Below are positions 8,119 through 15,045 of a DNA stretch of 28,477 nt, piece by piece. Source of the stretch: CAZUVM01 sp964623885 (GTDB taxonomy: Bacteria; Verrucomicrobiota; Verrucomicrobiia; Limisphaerales; UBA8199); NCBI GenBank assembly GCA_964623885.1, contig CAZUVM010000045.1:1-28477 (forward strand), written 5' to 3'. Position numbers and translations under genes: made by a program. Positions within the stretch are counted from its first letter, which is position 1. Every line of letters begins with the position of its first letter. The notes under the pieces are model-generated. The model did not search any database. It was given only the letters and a program-made list of their open reading frames with translations, and was not told the DNA's origin.

Positions 8119-8572
8119 CGCCGACGAACAATATGTCAGCCGGCGCCAGTTTACGAAGTTCCTGGTGCTGACGAGTCTTGGGATGTTTGTCGGGAACATT
8201 TGGATTTTGACGCGGTCGTTGCTCCGCAAGGCACCGGCTTATCCGCAGCAGAATATTTGCCTGACAACGGATGTTCCAGTCGGCAGCGTCTGGTTGTTTC
8301 GCTATCCAACAGAAAAGGACGCCTGCATTTTGATTCGTCCGGATCAAGAGACATTCGTCGCTTACAGCCAGAAGTGCACGCATCTTTCGTGCGCCGTATA
8401 TTACGCACGGGAGAAGAATCGGCTGGAATGCCCGTGCCACGAGGGCTATTTCTCCATCAAAGACGGCAGCGTCCTGCGCGGTCCCCCACCCCGACCGCTG
8501 CCGCGCGTCGTGCTGGAGCGGCGCGGAGAGCAACTGGTCGCCGTGGGAATGACCGTGAGAGAGGAGACTTGA
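8099..8572 (+). CDS. Rieske [2Fe-2S] protein with twin-arginine membrane anchor (5' end probably frameshifted)
   Basis: A 157-residue protein in its own frame. A twin-arginine motif (SRRQFTK, 14-20) precedes one membrane helix at about 21-38, followed by a Rieske domain. The cluster ligands are C93 and H95 (CTHLSC) and C111 and H114 (CPCHEGYFS); C98 and C113 are in the places of the disulfide that marks high-potential Rieske proteins of bc1/b6f type. The 'GPPPRPLP' loop after the second ligand pair is the usual proline loop. Its position directly after the ferredoxin gene suggests it takes part in quinol oxidation or electron delivery for the nitrate reductase (inference). The annotated ATG 8099 has only a weak ribosome binding site; the natural start is probably ATG 8056 in another frame, joined by a one-base shift near 8117. 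The next gene begins one base after the stop. Confidence 0.8.
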   Translation: MNSPSTDADEQYVSRRQFTKFLVLTSLGMFVGNIWILTRSLLRKAPAYPQQNICLTTDVPVGSVWLFRYPTEKDACILIRPDQETFVAYSQKCTHLSCAVYYAREKNRLECPCHEGYFSIKDGSVLRGPPPRPLPRVVLERRGEQLVAVGMTVREET

Positions 8573-8573
8573 G

Positions 8574-8843
8574 ATGGAACCGCAAACTCAGCCTAGTCGT
8601 AAACGCGGACTAACTGCCATTGATGGAGCATTGGCATTGATCACGATTTTGTTGATCGTACAAATGTGGCTCCTGACAGCGACATTGGAATCCTATTTGG
8701 CGGGGCACCACGAGGTTGCCTTGCCGGGAGCAATTGTCTCCGGCGTAATTTTCCTCTTTTGCGTTGGGCTTTATGTGTTTGTTTGCCGTGTCGATGCGGA
8801 CGCACGCGAAGCTTCCCGCGAGGAAAATCGCCGTAGTGGATGA
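8574..8843 (+). CDS. Small two-helix membrane protein, DUF6755-like
   Basis: An 89-residue protein with two membrane helices (about 19-37 and 49-70) joined by a short loop containing 'GHHEVALPG', and charged ends. The 'LLIVQMWLLTATLESYLAGH' segment resembles small proteins grouped as DUF6755 that occur beside Rieske genes, but this is from memory and not checked. It starts one base after the Rieske stop and ends the operon. It may be a small subunit that stabilises the membrane part of the complex. No catalytic or cofactor residue apart from two adjacent histidines in the loop is evident. Confidence 0.65.
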   Translation: MEPQTQPSRKRGLTAIDGALALITILLIVQMWLLTATLESYLAGHHEVALPGAIVSGVIFLFCVGLYVFVCRVDADAREASREENRRSG

Positions 8844-8998
8844 ACTTCGAAAAATGTCGAGCTAATCATCAGCCATTGGAAAAGTGCTCCCAAGAAACGG
8901 TCTTTTCGTCAATGAGGAGGCAAGCACGGCAATAAACATGAAAGGCCAACGACGAGGCGAACCTTATTGGGATCCACGATCCGGTTTAAATACCATCC

Positions 8999-9964
8999 TC
9001 AAACCCCCGCTTCCTTCACCACCTGCTTCATCTTGGCTAGTCCAGTCCTTGCCACTTCCAAAGCGTCTTCCGACCAATACTTCCGATTGAACAATTCAAG
9101 GGACAATACTTTCTGACCGCCTGTTTTGTGTAATAACCGCAAGAGATCGGCGAGTGGCGCAACGCCGTCTCCCGGATATACACGGTAACTGTCGTCGATC
9201 TTTTCGCGCGGCGGGTCCTTGGGATAGTCGTTCATATGCAACACCTGCACGGTATTGGGGCCGAGCAGCCCAATTCCCTGAATCGCAGAGCCGCCCTTGT
9301 AAAGATGAAATACATCGGCCAGCACGCAGGCGTTGCGGTGTCCCGTTTCCATTGCCACGCCGACGCACTCACCCAACCGATTCAGATTTTTTGAAAATCC
9401 CCAGAGTTCGAGTTCGGGAACCACCCCGGCCTGATCGCCCGCCTCCAACAACGTTCGGTAGCGGTCTGCGATGGTTATCAAGTCCAGCTTGGTTCCGTTC
9501 GTGGCACCCGAAGGCGGGGCGGCTATTCTCTTGCCGCCGATTTGCGCCACGGTATCCATGTCACGTTTGGCCTGCTCCATGCCTTTGGCGCGTCGAGCTT
9601 CGTCATCCACGAGCCATTCCGAGAACGCTATTGCCCCCTCGACTGTCAGCCCCAGATCGCTGATCCGCTTCCTTAAGTCGCCGATGTTCCCGCCGTTCTT
9701 CACGTATTCCCCGATAGAATCGAGCCATGGCTCAATGGCGTCGAAGCCCGACTGAGCGGCAATTTCGACTTGTTTGATAATTCCCAGCTTTTGGCCGCGG
9801 AGGGTCGCCGTGTTCAGGCAGTATAGAAAAGGTCGATCGGCCCTCGTCTTGGATGACACTTGCGAATCCGTTGCCAGACTAATCTTTGGACGCAGAACCG
9901 CAGCCCCTATGAGAAGTCCTGTTCGTGCTAATGCGCTGCGCCGTGACAGCAGGTGTGTTTGCAT
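8999..9964 (-). CDS. Tat-exported sugar phosphate isomerase/epimerase-like TIM-barrel protein
   Basis: A 321-residue protein of the xylose-isomerase-like TIM-barrel family (AP-endonuclease-2 fold). The N-terminus carries a twin-arginine motif (SRRSALART, 7-15) and a hydrophobic stretch to about residue 31, so export by Tat is likely. The probable metal-binding residues follow the family order: Glu at 184 or 186 (PELELWG), D217 (LADVFH), H243 (VLHMND) and E290 (SLELF). Secreted members are common in Verrucomicrobia and Planctomycetes and are usually thought to act on free sugars or keto-sugars; no substrate can be named. It is convergent with the nitrate operon and does not seem to belong to it. 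ATG 9964 has GAGAG upstream. Confidence 0.85.
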   Translation of the reverse strand: MQTHLLSRRSALARTGLLIGAAVLRPKISLATDSQVSSKTRADRPFLYCLNTATLRGQKLGIIKQVEIAAQSGFDAIEPWLDSIGEYVKNGGNIGDLRKRISDLGLTVEGAIAFSEWLVDDEARRAKGMEQAKRDMDTVAQIGGKRIAAPPSGATNGTKLDLITIADRYRTLLEAGDQAGVVPELELWGFSKNLNRLGECVGVAMETGHRNACVLADVFHLYKGGSAIQGIGLLGPNTVQVLHMNDYPKDPPREKIDDSYRVYPGDGVAPLADLLRLLHKTGGQKVLSLELFNRKYWSEDALEVARTGLAKMKQVVKEAGV

Positions 9965-10666
9965 GTCTCTCGATTAACCAAAAGGCTTGTGCTTGGCGAG
10001 GCCTAAACTGAAAAAGCTGTAACGCCAGCAGCATCTCGAAACGCTGGCCATCGCCCGGTCGCGGTTAGACCAAAGAGCATTCGAAGCGTCGCAGTGGTCC
10101 AGGTCCATGTCAGAGAGCAGTCACTCACCTTTCTCATTGTGCAAATCCCTTTCACTACAAACTGAAAACGCATAAGGCTGCGACCATTCGCCGATGTGAC
10201 GCTGGGTATTGCCTCAGCAGCGGTGTGACGAGGAAAACATCAATAAGAAAGTAAGAGCCGAGCGCGAGAAACACCCCGCGCCCGGCTTCCTGGCTGTATC
10301 GTCTTTGCGATACAAGAGCAATCGGTGAGCCAAAAAGTTGCGCCTGGGCCGACTCTTTTTTGGGATTTGCTGACCCTTTTTTGCTCTCATGCTGTTTGCA
10401 GCTTCTTAAGGCAGCCAAGCTGCTCAAGCCTTTTTGTGAATTTGAGAATGGTCCGCTCGAAAGCCGTGAGACCCTCATCATTCTCTCGGTGACAGCCCGC
10501 TCGTCTGTTGTGCCAGCATCACGACTACCTCCCTGGCCCCGCGAGCGGCTGTCGCCGGATTCGCATTCTGAAGTGAAGCCCAACGACATGAAAAGAAAAG
10601 TCCTTCTCCGAAGCGGAGACTCGGCACGAGATACGTCGTGAACGGGGAACGGGCGCCTCAGCTGCC
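9965..10666. other. Long intergenic region of about 700 bases
   Basis: I see no convincing gene here. Frames of 90-145 residues exist on both strands but are rich in Ser/Arg, have no family resemblance and lack ribosome binding sites. The region holds a small inverted repeat at 10295-10314 and two near-copies of 'gac(t/c)cttttttg' close to 10350 and 10373. It separates the minus-strand isomerase from the plus-strand hypothetical gene at 10667, so it probably contains promoters for both, but I cannot place them. Confidence 0.4.
10295..10314. repeat. Short inverted repeat
   Basis: TGTATCG (10295-10301) and CGATACA (10308-10314) form a perfect 7-bp stem around a 6-base loop. It is not followed by a T-run in either direction, so it is not an obvious terminator. 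It could be an operator or a chance hairpin. Confidence 0.3.
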
Positions 10667-11050
10667 ATGGACGAACGCGAAATTGTTCTCACGATGCGCC
10701 TGCATTTCGAGAGCCTGTTTCCAAAAGTGTGCCCGACCTGCAAACGCCTATTTGCAACGCTCCGGGAATATGTTGAGGTGACGCACCGGCTTGGACCGGC
10801 CATTTCCTACGACGCAGAACTCGGTAACTGGTCCTCGACCAAGTTAATCGGTTTTTTGGCCCATGCTAATTGCCCGTGTGGTTCTACGCTTGGCCTCACT
10901 ACCCAAGCAATGCCGCTACCCCGCCGCCTGGAAATGCTGAACTGGGTCAGAGCCGAGAGCAAACAACGCGGGGTTAGCATTTCCGATTTGCTGGAGAGCT
11001 TGCGTGATCAAGTGCGCCAGCAGGTTTTATCAGGCAATCCGCCGAACTAA
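10667..11050 (+). CDS. Hypothetical protein with CxxC and CxC cysteines
   Basis: A 127-residue soluble protein of unknown function. It contains C22-PT-C25 and C69-P-C71-G, a likely split zinc site, and a helical C-terminus (LNWVRAESKQRG, SISDLLESLRDQVRQQVL). The even composition, the clean start and the sensible domain-like pattern argue that it is a real gene, and I have the impression of similar conserved hypothetical proteins in Verrucomicrobia. There are no membrane segments or signal. It stands alone; its neighbour on the minus strand is convergent. A role as a small regulatory or adaptor protein is possible but not supported by any specific motif. Confidence 0.6.
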   Translation: MDEREIVLTMRLHFESLFPKVCPTCKRLFATLREYVEVTHRLGPAISYDAELGNWSSTKLIGFLAHANCPCGSTLGLTTQAMPLPRRLEMLNWVRAESKQRGVSISDLLESLRDQVRQQVLSGNPPN

Positions 11051-11099
11051 GGTTATGCCTGTGCTTATCGGTCCCTGTCAGGGCAGCGAACCTGGCGCA

Positions 11100-11348
11100 T
11101 CAAACACCGACGGTTCGGGGGCTATCAGCTACCCATTGCCGAACGGGTATGACTTTGGTCAATTCGCCCCGTAAACCCATTGCTTGCGACACAAAGTACT
11201 TGTTACCGAACCCAAGGCGCTCGACCTGCCGTTCAATTTGCTGCCAGTTTGTGGTGGCACCGTCAAACACGAGGCTGCTATTCGCTTCCAAGTAAGCGCG
11301 CATCTGCTCGTCCGAAAACATGGCGCTGAATGTCGTTTTCTCTGTCAT
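11100..11348 (-). CDS. Small hypothetical protein (82 residues)
   Basis: An 82-residue soluble protein with no family I recognise. It begins MTEKTTFSAMFSDEQMRAYL and has a helical, amphipathic first half and a basic second half. The strongest support is an excellent Shine-Dalgarno sequence, AAGGAGG at 11359-11353, four bases before the start codon at 11348. It is an orphan on the minus strand, convergent with the 127-residue hypothetical gene. No membrane segment or signal peptide is seen. Confidence 0.55.
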   Translation of the reverse strand: MTEKTTFSAMFSDEQMRAYLEANSSLVFDGATTNWQQIERQVERLGFGNKYFVSQAMGLRGELTKVIPVRQWVADSPRTVGV

Positions 11349-11352
11349 TCTA

Positions 11353-11359
11353 CCTCCTT
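11353..11359 (-). promoter_or_regulatory. Consensus Shine-Dalgarno for the 82-residue gene
   Basis: AAGGAGG on the minus strand, four bases before the ATG at 11348. It is one of the best ribosome binding sites in the window and supports this small orphan gene. Confidence 0.6.
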
Positions 11360-11455
11360 ATGTATCACAGGATTCAAAGCATATCAACTGCTTGACACGG
11401 AAATTGGTATTTACAAAATACAGCGTCAGTTCGAACGTAAACTTCTGGCCTGAAT

Positions 11456-11539
11456 ATGAGCACAACGCTTCTGATAATCGGCGCGGGGGTCTTGGTCCTG
11501 GCGATAGTGTTGTCGAAGCTGAAGAAGTCCAAGTCCTGA
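11456..11539 (+). CDS. Possible 27-residue single-helix membrane peptide
   Basis: ATG 11456 opens a 27-residue frame, MSTTLLIIGAGVLVLAIVLS followed by a lysine-rich tail (KLKKSKS) and TGA. The composition, a single membrane helix with a positive cytoplasmic end, is typical of very small membrane proteins. There is no strong ribosome binding site, and short hydrophobic frames also arise by chance. It lies about 180 bases before a prepilin gene. Confidence 0.3.
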   Translation: MSTTLLIIGAGVLVLAIVLSKLKKSKS

Positions 11540-11721
11540 CCTCGACATAGAATTGACGCCCGTGCGCAGCTATTTAAGGCTGAGACTGCGGGTTTATCAA
11601 GTGTTTGAGAGCTGCCAAAGCGGGCTTAGGCTAAAAGCCAGCATGAGCAGCGATGGGAGAATATTTTGTCGGATATTCGGATCCAGCGGTCGCATACCAT
11701 CGGGCGGCGTGAGTCGCTGGG

Positions 11722-12504
11722 TTGGCAGATGTCCAAATCAAAGTGCGACGCAAAGCGCAAAGCGGACTCACACTGATGGAACTGCTATTGGTGGTTGGGA
11801 TCATCGCTATCCTGGCGTCGCTGTTGATGGTGGCCATTAGCGGAGGCAAAGGGAAAGCCAGACGAATTACCTGTTTGAACAACCTGCGCCAAATCGATCT
11901 GGGGGTGCGGATGTATTCAGACGATTCAAATGACAAGGCTCCAAAGCCGGCAGGCTGGACATCGCATCCTTACGAGGCCTACAAAGAACTGATGAAAAAT
12001 TACGTCGGTTTGAAAGGCAGGGCTTCGCCAGCGGACAAGTTATTCGCGTGTCCCGCCGATGTTTTTTATTACGATTATTCATTGGGGCATTATCCTCATT
12101 CCGCCCCTCTAGTGGGATACGTGCCCCAGAGCATTTGTGCCCGACCAGACTACGATTATTCGAGTTATTTGTTTAATGCCGGCAATTTGATGAGCGACAC
12201 AAATCGACAACTTATGGGTAGACCCGGAATTGCCGGACTGTCGCTCAGTTCCATAAAGCATCCGGCAAGAACGGTCTTGGTGACTGAGGTGCCGGCACTC
12301 ATCCCTTTTTCGTGGCATAAACCCAAATGGCCCGTTTCATATCAGAGGAACGACTTTTTTAATAACGCAATGAACGTAGTTAGTTTCGTGGATGGCCATG
12401 TCAGCTATACCAAGATCTATTGGAAGGTCTCCTGGCCGCCGGCCTCGTGCGCGGGGGATTACGATCCGCCAGAGGCATATGATTATCAATGGAGTGGAAA
12501 TTAA
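11722..12504 (+). CDS. Type IV prepilin-like protein, paralogue of the one at 14123
   Basis: About 260 residues. A short basic leader (VRRKAQSG) precedes LTLMELLLVVGIIAILASLL, with cleavage expected after Gly and Glu at mature position 5. The body has 'CLNNLRQIDLGVRMYSDDSND', 'MKNYVGLKG', 'ACPADVFYYD' and the C-terminal 'FVDGHVSYTKIYW' before a 'YDPPEAYDYQWSGN' end. The H of the H-X9-DG motif is replaced by Asn. It is strongly similar over its whole length to the protein at 14123-14884. An in-frame stop at 11710 means the only possible starts are TTG 11722 or GTG 11743, neither with a clear ribosome binding site, so the start is uncertain. Export and pseudopilus-type assembly are the family expectation. 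Confidence 0.8.
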   Translation: MADVQIKVRRKAQSGLTLMELLLVVGIIAILASLLMVAISGGKGKARRITCLNNLRQIDLGVRMYSDDSNDKAPKPAGWTSHPYEAYKELMKNYVGLKGRASPADKLFACPADVFYYDYSLGHYPHSAPLVGYVPQSICARPDYDYSSYLFNAGNLMSDTNRQLMGRPGIAGLSLSSIKHPARTVLVTEVPALIPFSWHKPKWPVSYQRNDFFNNAMNVVSFVDGHVSYTKIYWKVSWPPASCAGDYDPPEAYDYQWSGN

Positions 12505-12561
12505 CTGTTATTCGCGGGTGCCATGACGCAGGCAAAAAGCCCTGAAGGCAAAACCAAAAAC

Positions 12562-12756
12562 ATGAAGCGATTAATAAAAACACTGATGTTCGTGATGGCC
12601 GCTGGTGCAAGCGGTTTAGCTGGCTTCGCGCAGAGCAACCGTGTCATGCAATTCGAGCAGCTGAAACAGCCGAGGATATTGACCAAGCCTCTCTCCGACG
12701 GCTCAGCCCATTATGGAGGCGAGCTAAAAAACTGCCGACCTGCTATTGCAGTTTGA
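12562..12756 (+). CDS. Small secreted protein or gene remnant (64 residues)
   Basis: A 64-residue frame with a good signal peptide: MKRLIKTLMFVMAAGASGLAG followed by FAQ-S. The mature part of about 40 residues (NRVMQFEQLKQPRILTKPLS...) has no recognised domain. It lies 57 bases after the prepilin gene on the same strand and its last 14 bases overlap the end of the convergent zinc-ribbon gene. The intact secretion signal on a very short mature part suggests either a true small secreted protein or the surviving 5' end of a longer gene. Confidence 0.45.
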   Translation: MKRLIKTLMFVMAAGASGLAGFAQSNRVMQFEQLKQPRILTKPLSDGSAHYGGELKNCRPAIAV

Positions 12757-13684
12757 TGCGAAAGCTCGGCAGCTGCTCGCCGTCATTGTAGGCTGCGTTG
12801 CCTTGATCCATGAAAGTGATACCCACGCTTTGGCCGGAACTGACTCCCAGTTCGCCGTACGCAACCGTTATCCACAGCAGCTTTCCATCAACTTTCCCCC
12901 GGCTCAAAGAACTTCTTTGGTTCACGATCGCAAACCCCGACCCAAGTGCGGGTGGCAGCCTCACGAGGTCGCACCTCAGCACATGGCCTGTCGTCTTCCT
13001 CAGGTTCAAGTGGGCATTGGCCCAATCTGCAAGATTGCTGTGCTCGCCCTTGGCCATGAGCGTAGCTTCCAATTTAAATCGCAGAGGACTATTAGCCGCG
13101 CTCTGATCGCCAGTCGCTACCTTGGTGTCCGTCTCAAAATGGATCCGGGCCACTCCAAAGTGAAGCTGCGTCCCCTCCCCGGAGAACTCATCAGGAAAGC
13201 GCGCGCGTTTCCAGGCTTGCGCTCCCTCCTCATAAAACTCCTCGACCGTCTTCTTCAGCTCCAAAACGAACGTGATTGCCCCGCGCGGGTTCTGAACTCG
13301 GATCTTTGCCAATGGACTCACATCAGAACCGGATAGGAGATGAGCATCGGCAGTCTCCGGCGGGGAGATCACGACATTCTTCGCAACGAGGTCTTCGATG
13401 CTTCGGCGTGGCGCTGAGCGGCGATGCAGGATCAATCCCACGAGTACGCCCGCAATCAACGCGACCCCGACGCAAAGCAAAACCGTCCGCCAATGCCTGG
13501 AAGCAGTGCTTTTGGTCGTCATCCGAACCGGCGGCGGCCCGGGACTTGGCGGGCTGGCGGGTTCTCCAGCAGGAACCACAAAGTTTTGACCACACTGCGG
13601 ACATTGCACCTGTCGCCCACGGTAGCTCTCGTCAGCAGAGATATGCTGTCCGCACCCAGGACAGGCAAGCTTGAGATCGCTCAT
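12743..13684 (-). CDS. Zinc-ribbon, single-helix membrane protein of unknown function
   Basis: A 313-residue protein from ATG 13684. The N-terminus is a zinc ribbon, C8-PG-C11 and C28-PQ-C31 (MJ0042-like finger), followed by a proline-rich linker (about 41-55), one membrane helix at 66-87 (WRTVLLCVGVALIAGVLVGL) and an extracytoplasmic C-terminal part of about 220 residues with beta-rich sequence (ITFVLELKKTVEEFYEEG, PLRFKLEATLMAKGEH). The C-terminal domain is not recognised. This architecture is common in Verrucomicrobia and Planctomycetes, where the ribbon stays in the cytoplasm. In-frame starts further upstream up to 13894 add sequence without any family character and are rejected. The gene lies between two paralogous prepilin genes. 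Confidence 0.75.
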   Translation of the reverse strand: MSDLKLACPGCGQHISADESYRGRQVQCPQCGQNFVVPAGEPASPPSPGPPPVRMTTKSTASRHWRTVLLCVGVALIAGVLVGLILHRRSAPRRSIEDLVAKNVVISPPETADAHLLSGSDVSPLAKIRVQNPRGAITFVLELKKTVEEFYEEGAQAWKRARFPDEFSGEGTQLHFGVARIHFETDTKVATGDQSAANSPLRFKLEATLMAKGEHSNLADWANAHLNLRKTTGHVLRCDLVRLPPALGSGFAIVNQRSSLSRGKVDGKLLWITVAYGELGVSSGQSVGITFMDQGNAAYNDGEQLPSFRIKLQ

Positions 13685-13917
13685 TGGTGTTGCCCTCTTC
13701 GAACGACGCGACCCATGCACCGCGCGTGCCCCACTGCCACCGTTTCGGATGGCGTTGCTCGGCCAGGTGAGGGACAAAGTTATTGCCGGCCAGTGTATTA
13801 ACGCGCCGTGACAGAAATTGTACCTTATGTCCGTAGCATTTAAAGAACATTTAATGACGTTTAATCGAACATTCGTTCTGATGAAATCGCCCAATTGCCA
13901 GCCCGAGGACAGTCCAG

Positions 13918-14010
13918 ATGGAAAGGATTCTGGCCCTCATGGCGGGCGTTGCGTTTGCCGTCCTGGGCGGGTGCTTTTGGCTTCGGCCCGGCGAACAGGT
14001 TAACGACTGA
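13918..14010 (+). CDS. Possible 30-residue lipoprotein-like peptide
   Basis: ATG 13918 opens a 30-residue frame, MERILALMAGVAFAVLGGCF and a short polar tail, ending at TGA 14010. 'VLGGC' matches a lipobox, so the mature peptide would be only 12 residues (CFWLRPGEQVND). It precedes the prepilin gene at 14123 by 112 bases, as the 27-residue peptide precedes the other paralogue. No clear ribosome binding site. Chance cannot be excluded. Confidence 0.3.
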   Translation: MERILALMAGVAFAVLGGCFWLRPGEQVND

Positions 14011-14122
14011 CAGAGGCAGGCACACTCGGTGGGGTGGCGGATGAAAAAAGAGAGTTATCGGGGTGTGCTGCGCTCTAAAGCCTCCGGCGTGAGACATACC
14101 TCGATCGACTGTCCAAACAATT

Positions 14123-14884
14123 GTGACGGCAAGTCGCAATCCGGGCGCGGGTTTCACCTTGATTGAGCTTCTGGTGGTGATTGCCATCATCGCCATTCTG
14201 GCCGCGTTGCTGCTCCCGGCTCTCTCACGCGCAAAAGCTTCCGGGAAGCGCACTGAGTGCATCAACAACCTGCGGCAGATCAGCATCGGGATCCATCTGT
14301 ATGCCGGGGATAATGGTGACACCTTGCCCGCAACGCCGAATGTGACAGGCACCACCGTCCAAACCAACGACTGCGGAATTTTCTATAAAAGGCTTATGAA
14401 GAATTACGTCGGGCTCAAGGGCGCATCGTCACCGCAGGACAAGGTGTTCGCGTGTCCAGCCGACACATTCTACTATGATGGATTCCCGAACCTGGTTTAC
14501 CAGGCCCGCAGTTTGCATGATCAACTCGATTCTGATTTTTCGAGTTATGTCTTTAGCGGCGGCAATGGATATACCAACGTAGCGCCCCCAGCCTTCTTGA
14601 ATGAGACTTCCTGGCCTGGCGTTTATGGCCGCAAGTTGTCCACGATAAAGATGCCGGTTAGAACGGTTCTGATTACTGAATATTCGGCGATATTTCCTTA
14701 CTCCTGGCATCAACCGCAAAAGCTACCTTCATGGAAAAAAGGGGTTAACGACGCCAAGAACATAGTGGATTTCGTTGATGGACACATCGCCTATATCAAA
14801 ATTTATTGGAACCCTAGCTGCGACCTTGCATCGTGCTGCTACGATCCCCCGGTCGGATATGATTACACGTGGAGCGGAGATTGA
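14123..14884 (+). CDS. Type IV prepilin-like protein, paralogue of the one at 11722
   Basis: A 253-residue protein with the class III signal G-FTLIELLVVIAIIAILAALL (cleavage after Gly, Glu at mature position 5), then 'CINNLRQISIGIHLYAGDN', 'MKNYVGLKG', 'ACPADTFYYDG' and 'FVDGHIAYIKIYW', ending 'YDPPVGYDYTWSGD'. Whole-length similarity to the protein at 11722 is obvious by eye, so the two come from a local duplication. The only in-frame start after a stop at 14090 is GTG 14123, without a ribosome binding site. A well-placed ATG at 14041 (after GGGGTGGCGG, followed by MKKESYRGVLRSKASG) is in another frame and reads like a prepilin leader, so the natural start could be there with a frameshift. 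Confidence 0.8.
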   Translation: MTASRNPGAGFTLIELLVVIAIIAILAALLLPALSRAKASGKRTECINNLRQISIGIHLYAGDNGDTLPATPNVTGTTVQTNDCGIFYKRLMKNYVGLKGASSPQDKVFACPADTFYYDGFPNLVYQARSLHDQLDSDFSSYVFSGGNGYTNVAPPAFLNETSWPGVYGRKLSTIKMPVRTVLITEYSAIFPYSWHQPQKLPSWKKGVNDAKNIVDFVDGHIAYIKIYWNPSCDLASCCYDPPVGYDYTWSGD

Positions 14885-15045
14885 ATAGCGGGCCGGAACC
14901 GGCGCTCAAAAGACACGTTCACGTTTTGCCTGCCGTCCGACAACATTACCGCTGAGGCAAGCGGGGACGACCCTTCCGTGAGACGGGATGAGAATTGGGT
15001 CGCAACCTCGCGATGGATGTTGGGCCGCAGTTCGCTTGCGCGAGG

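Noticed and set aside
10155..10589. A 144-residue minus-strand frame in the long intergenic region
   Set aside because: Low-complexity Ser/Arg-rich sequence, no ribosome binding site and no domain; only a short hydrophobic end, so not reported as a gene.
11073..11083. CCCTG-T-CAGGG inverted repeat after the 127-residue gene, considered as terminator
   Set aside because: The stem is only five pairs with a one-base loop and there is no T-run after it.
11553..11840. A plus-strand frame running into the prepilin gene at 11722 in another phase
   Set aside because: Its sequence past 11760 is simply the prepilin region in the wrong frame.
14892..14903. GCCGG-aa-CCGGC after the second duplicated prepilin, considered as terminator
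   Set aside because: Loop of two bases is too small and no U-tract follows.
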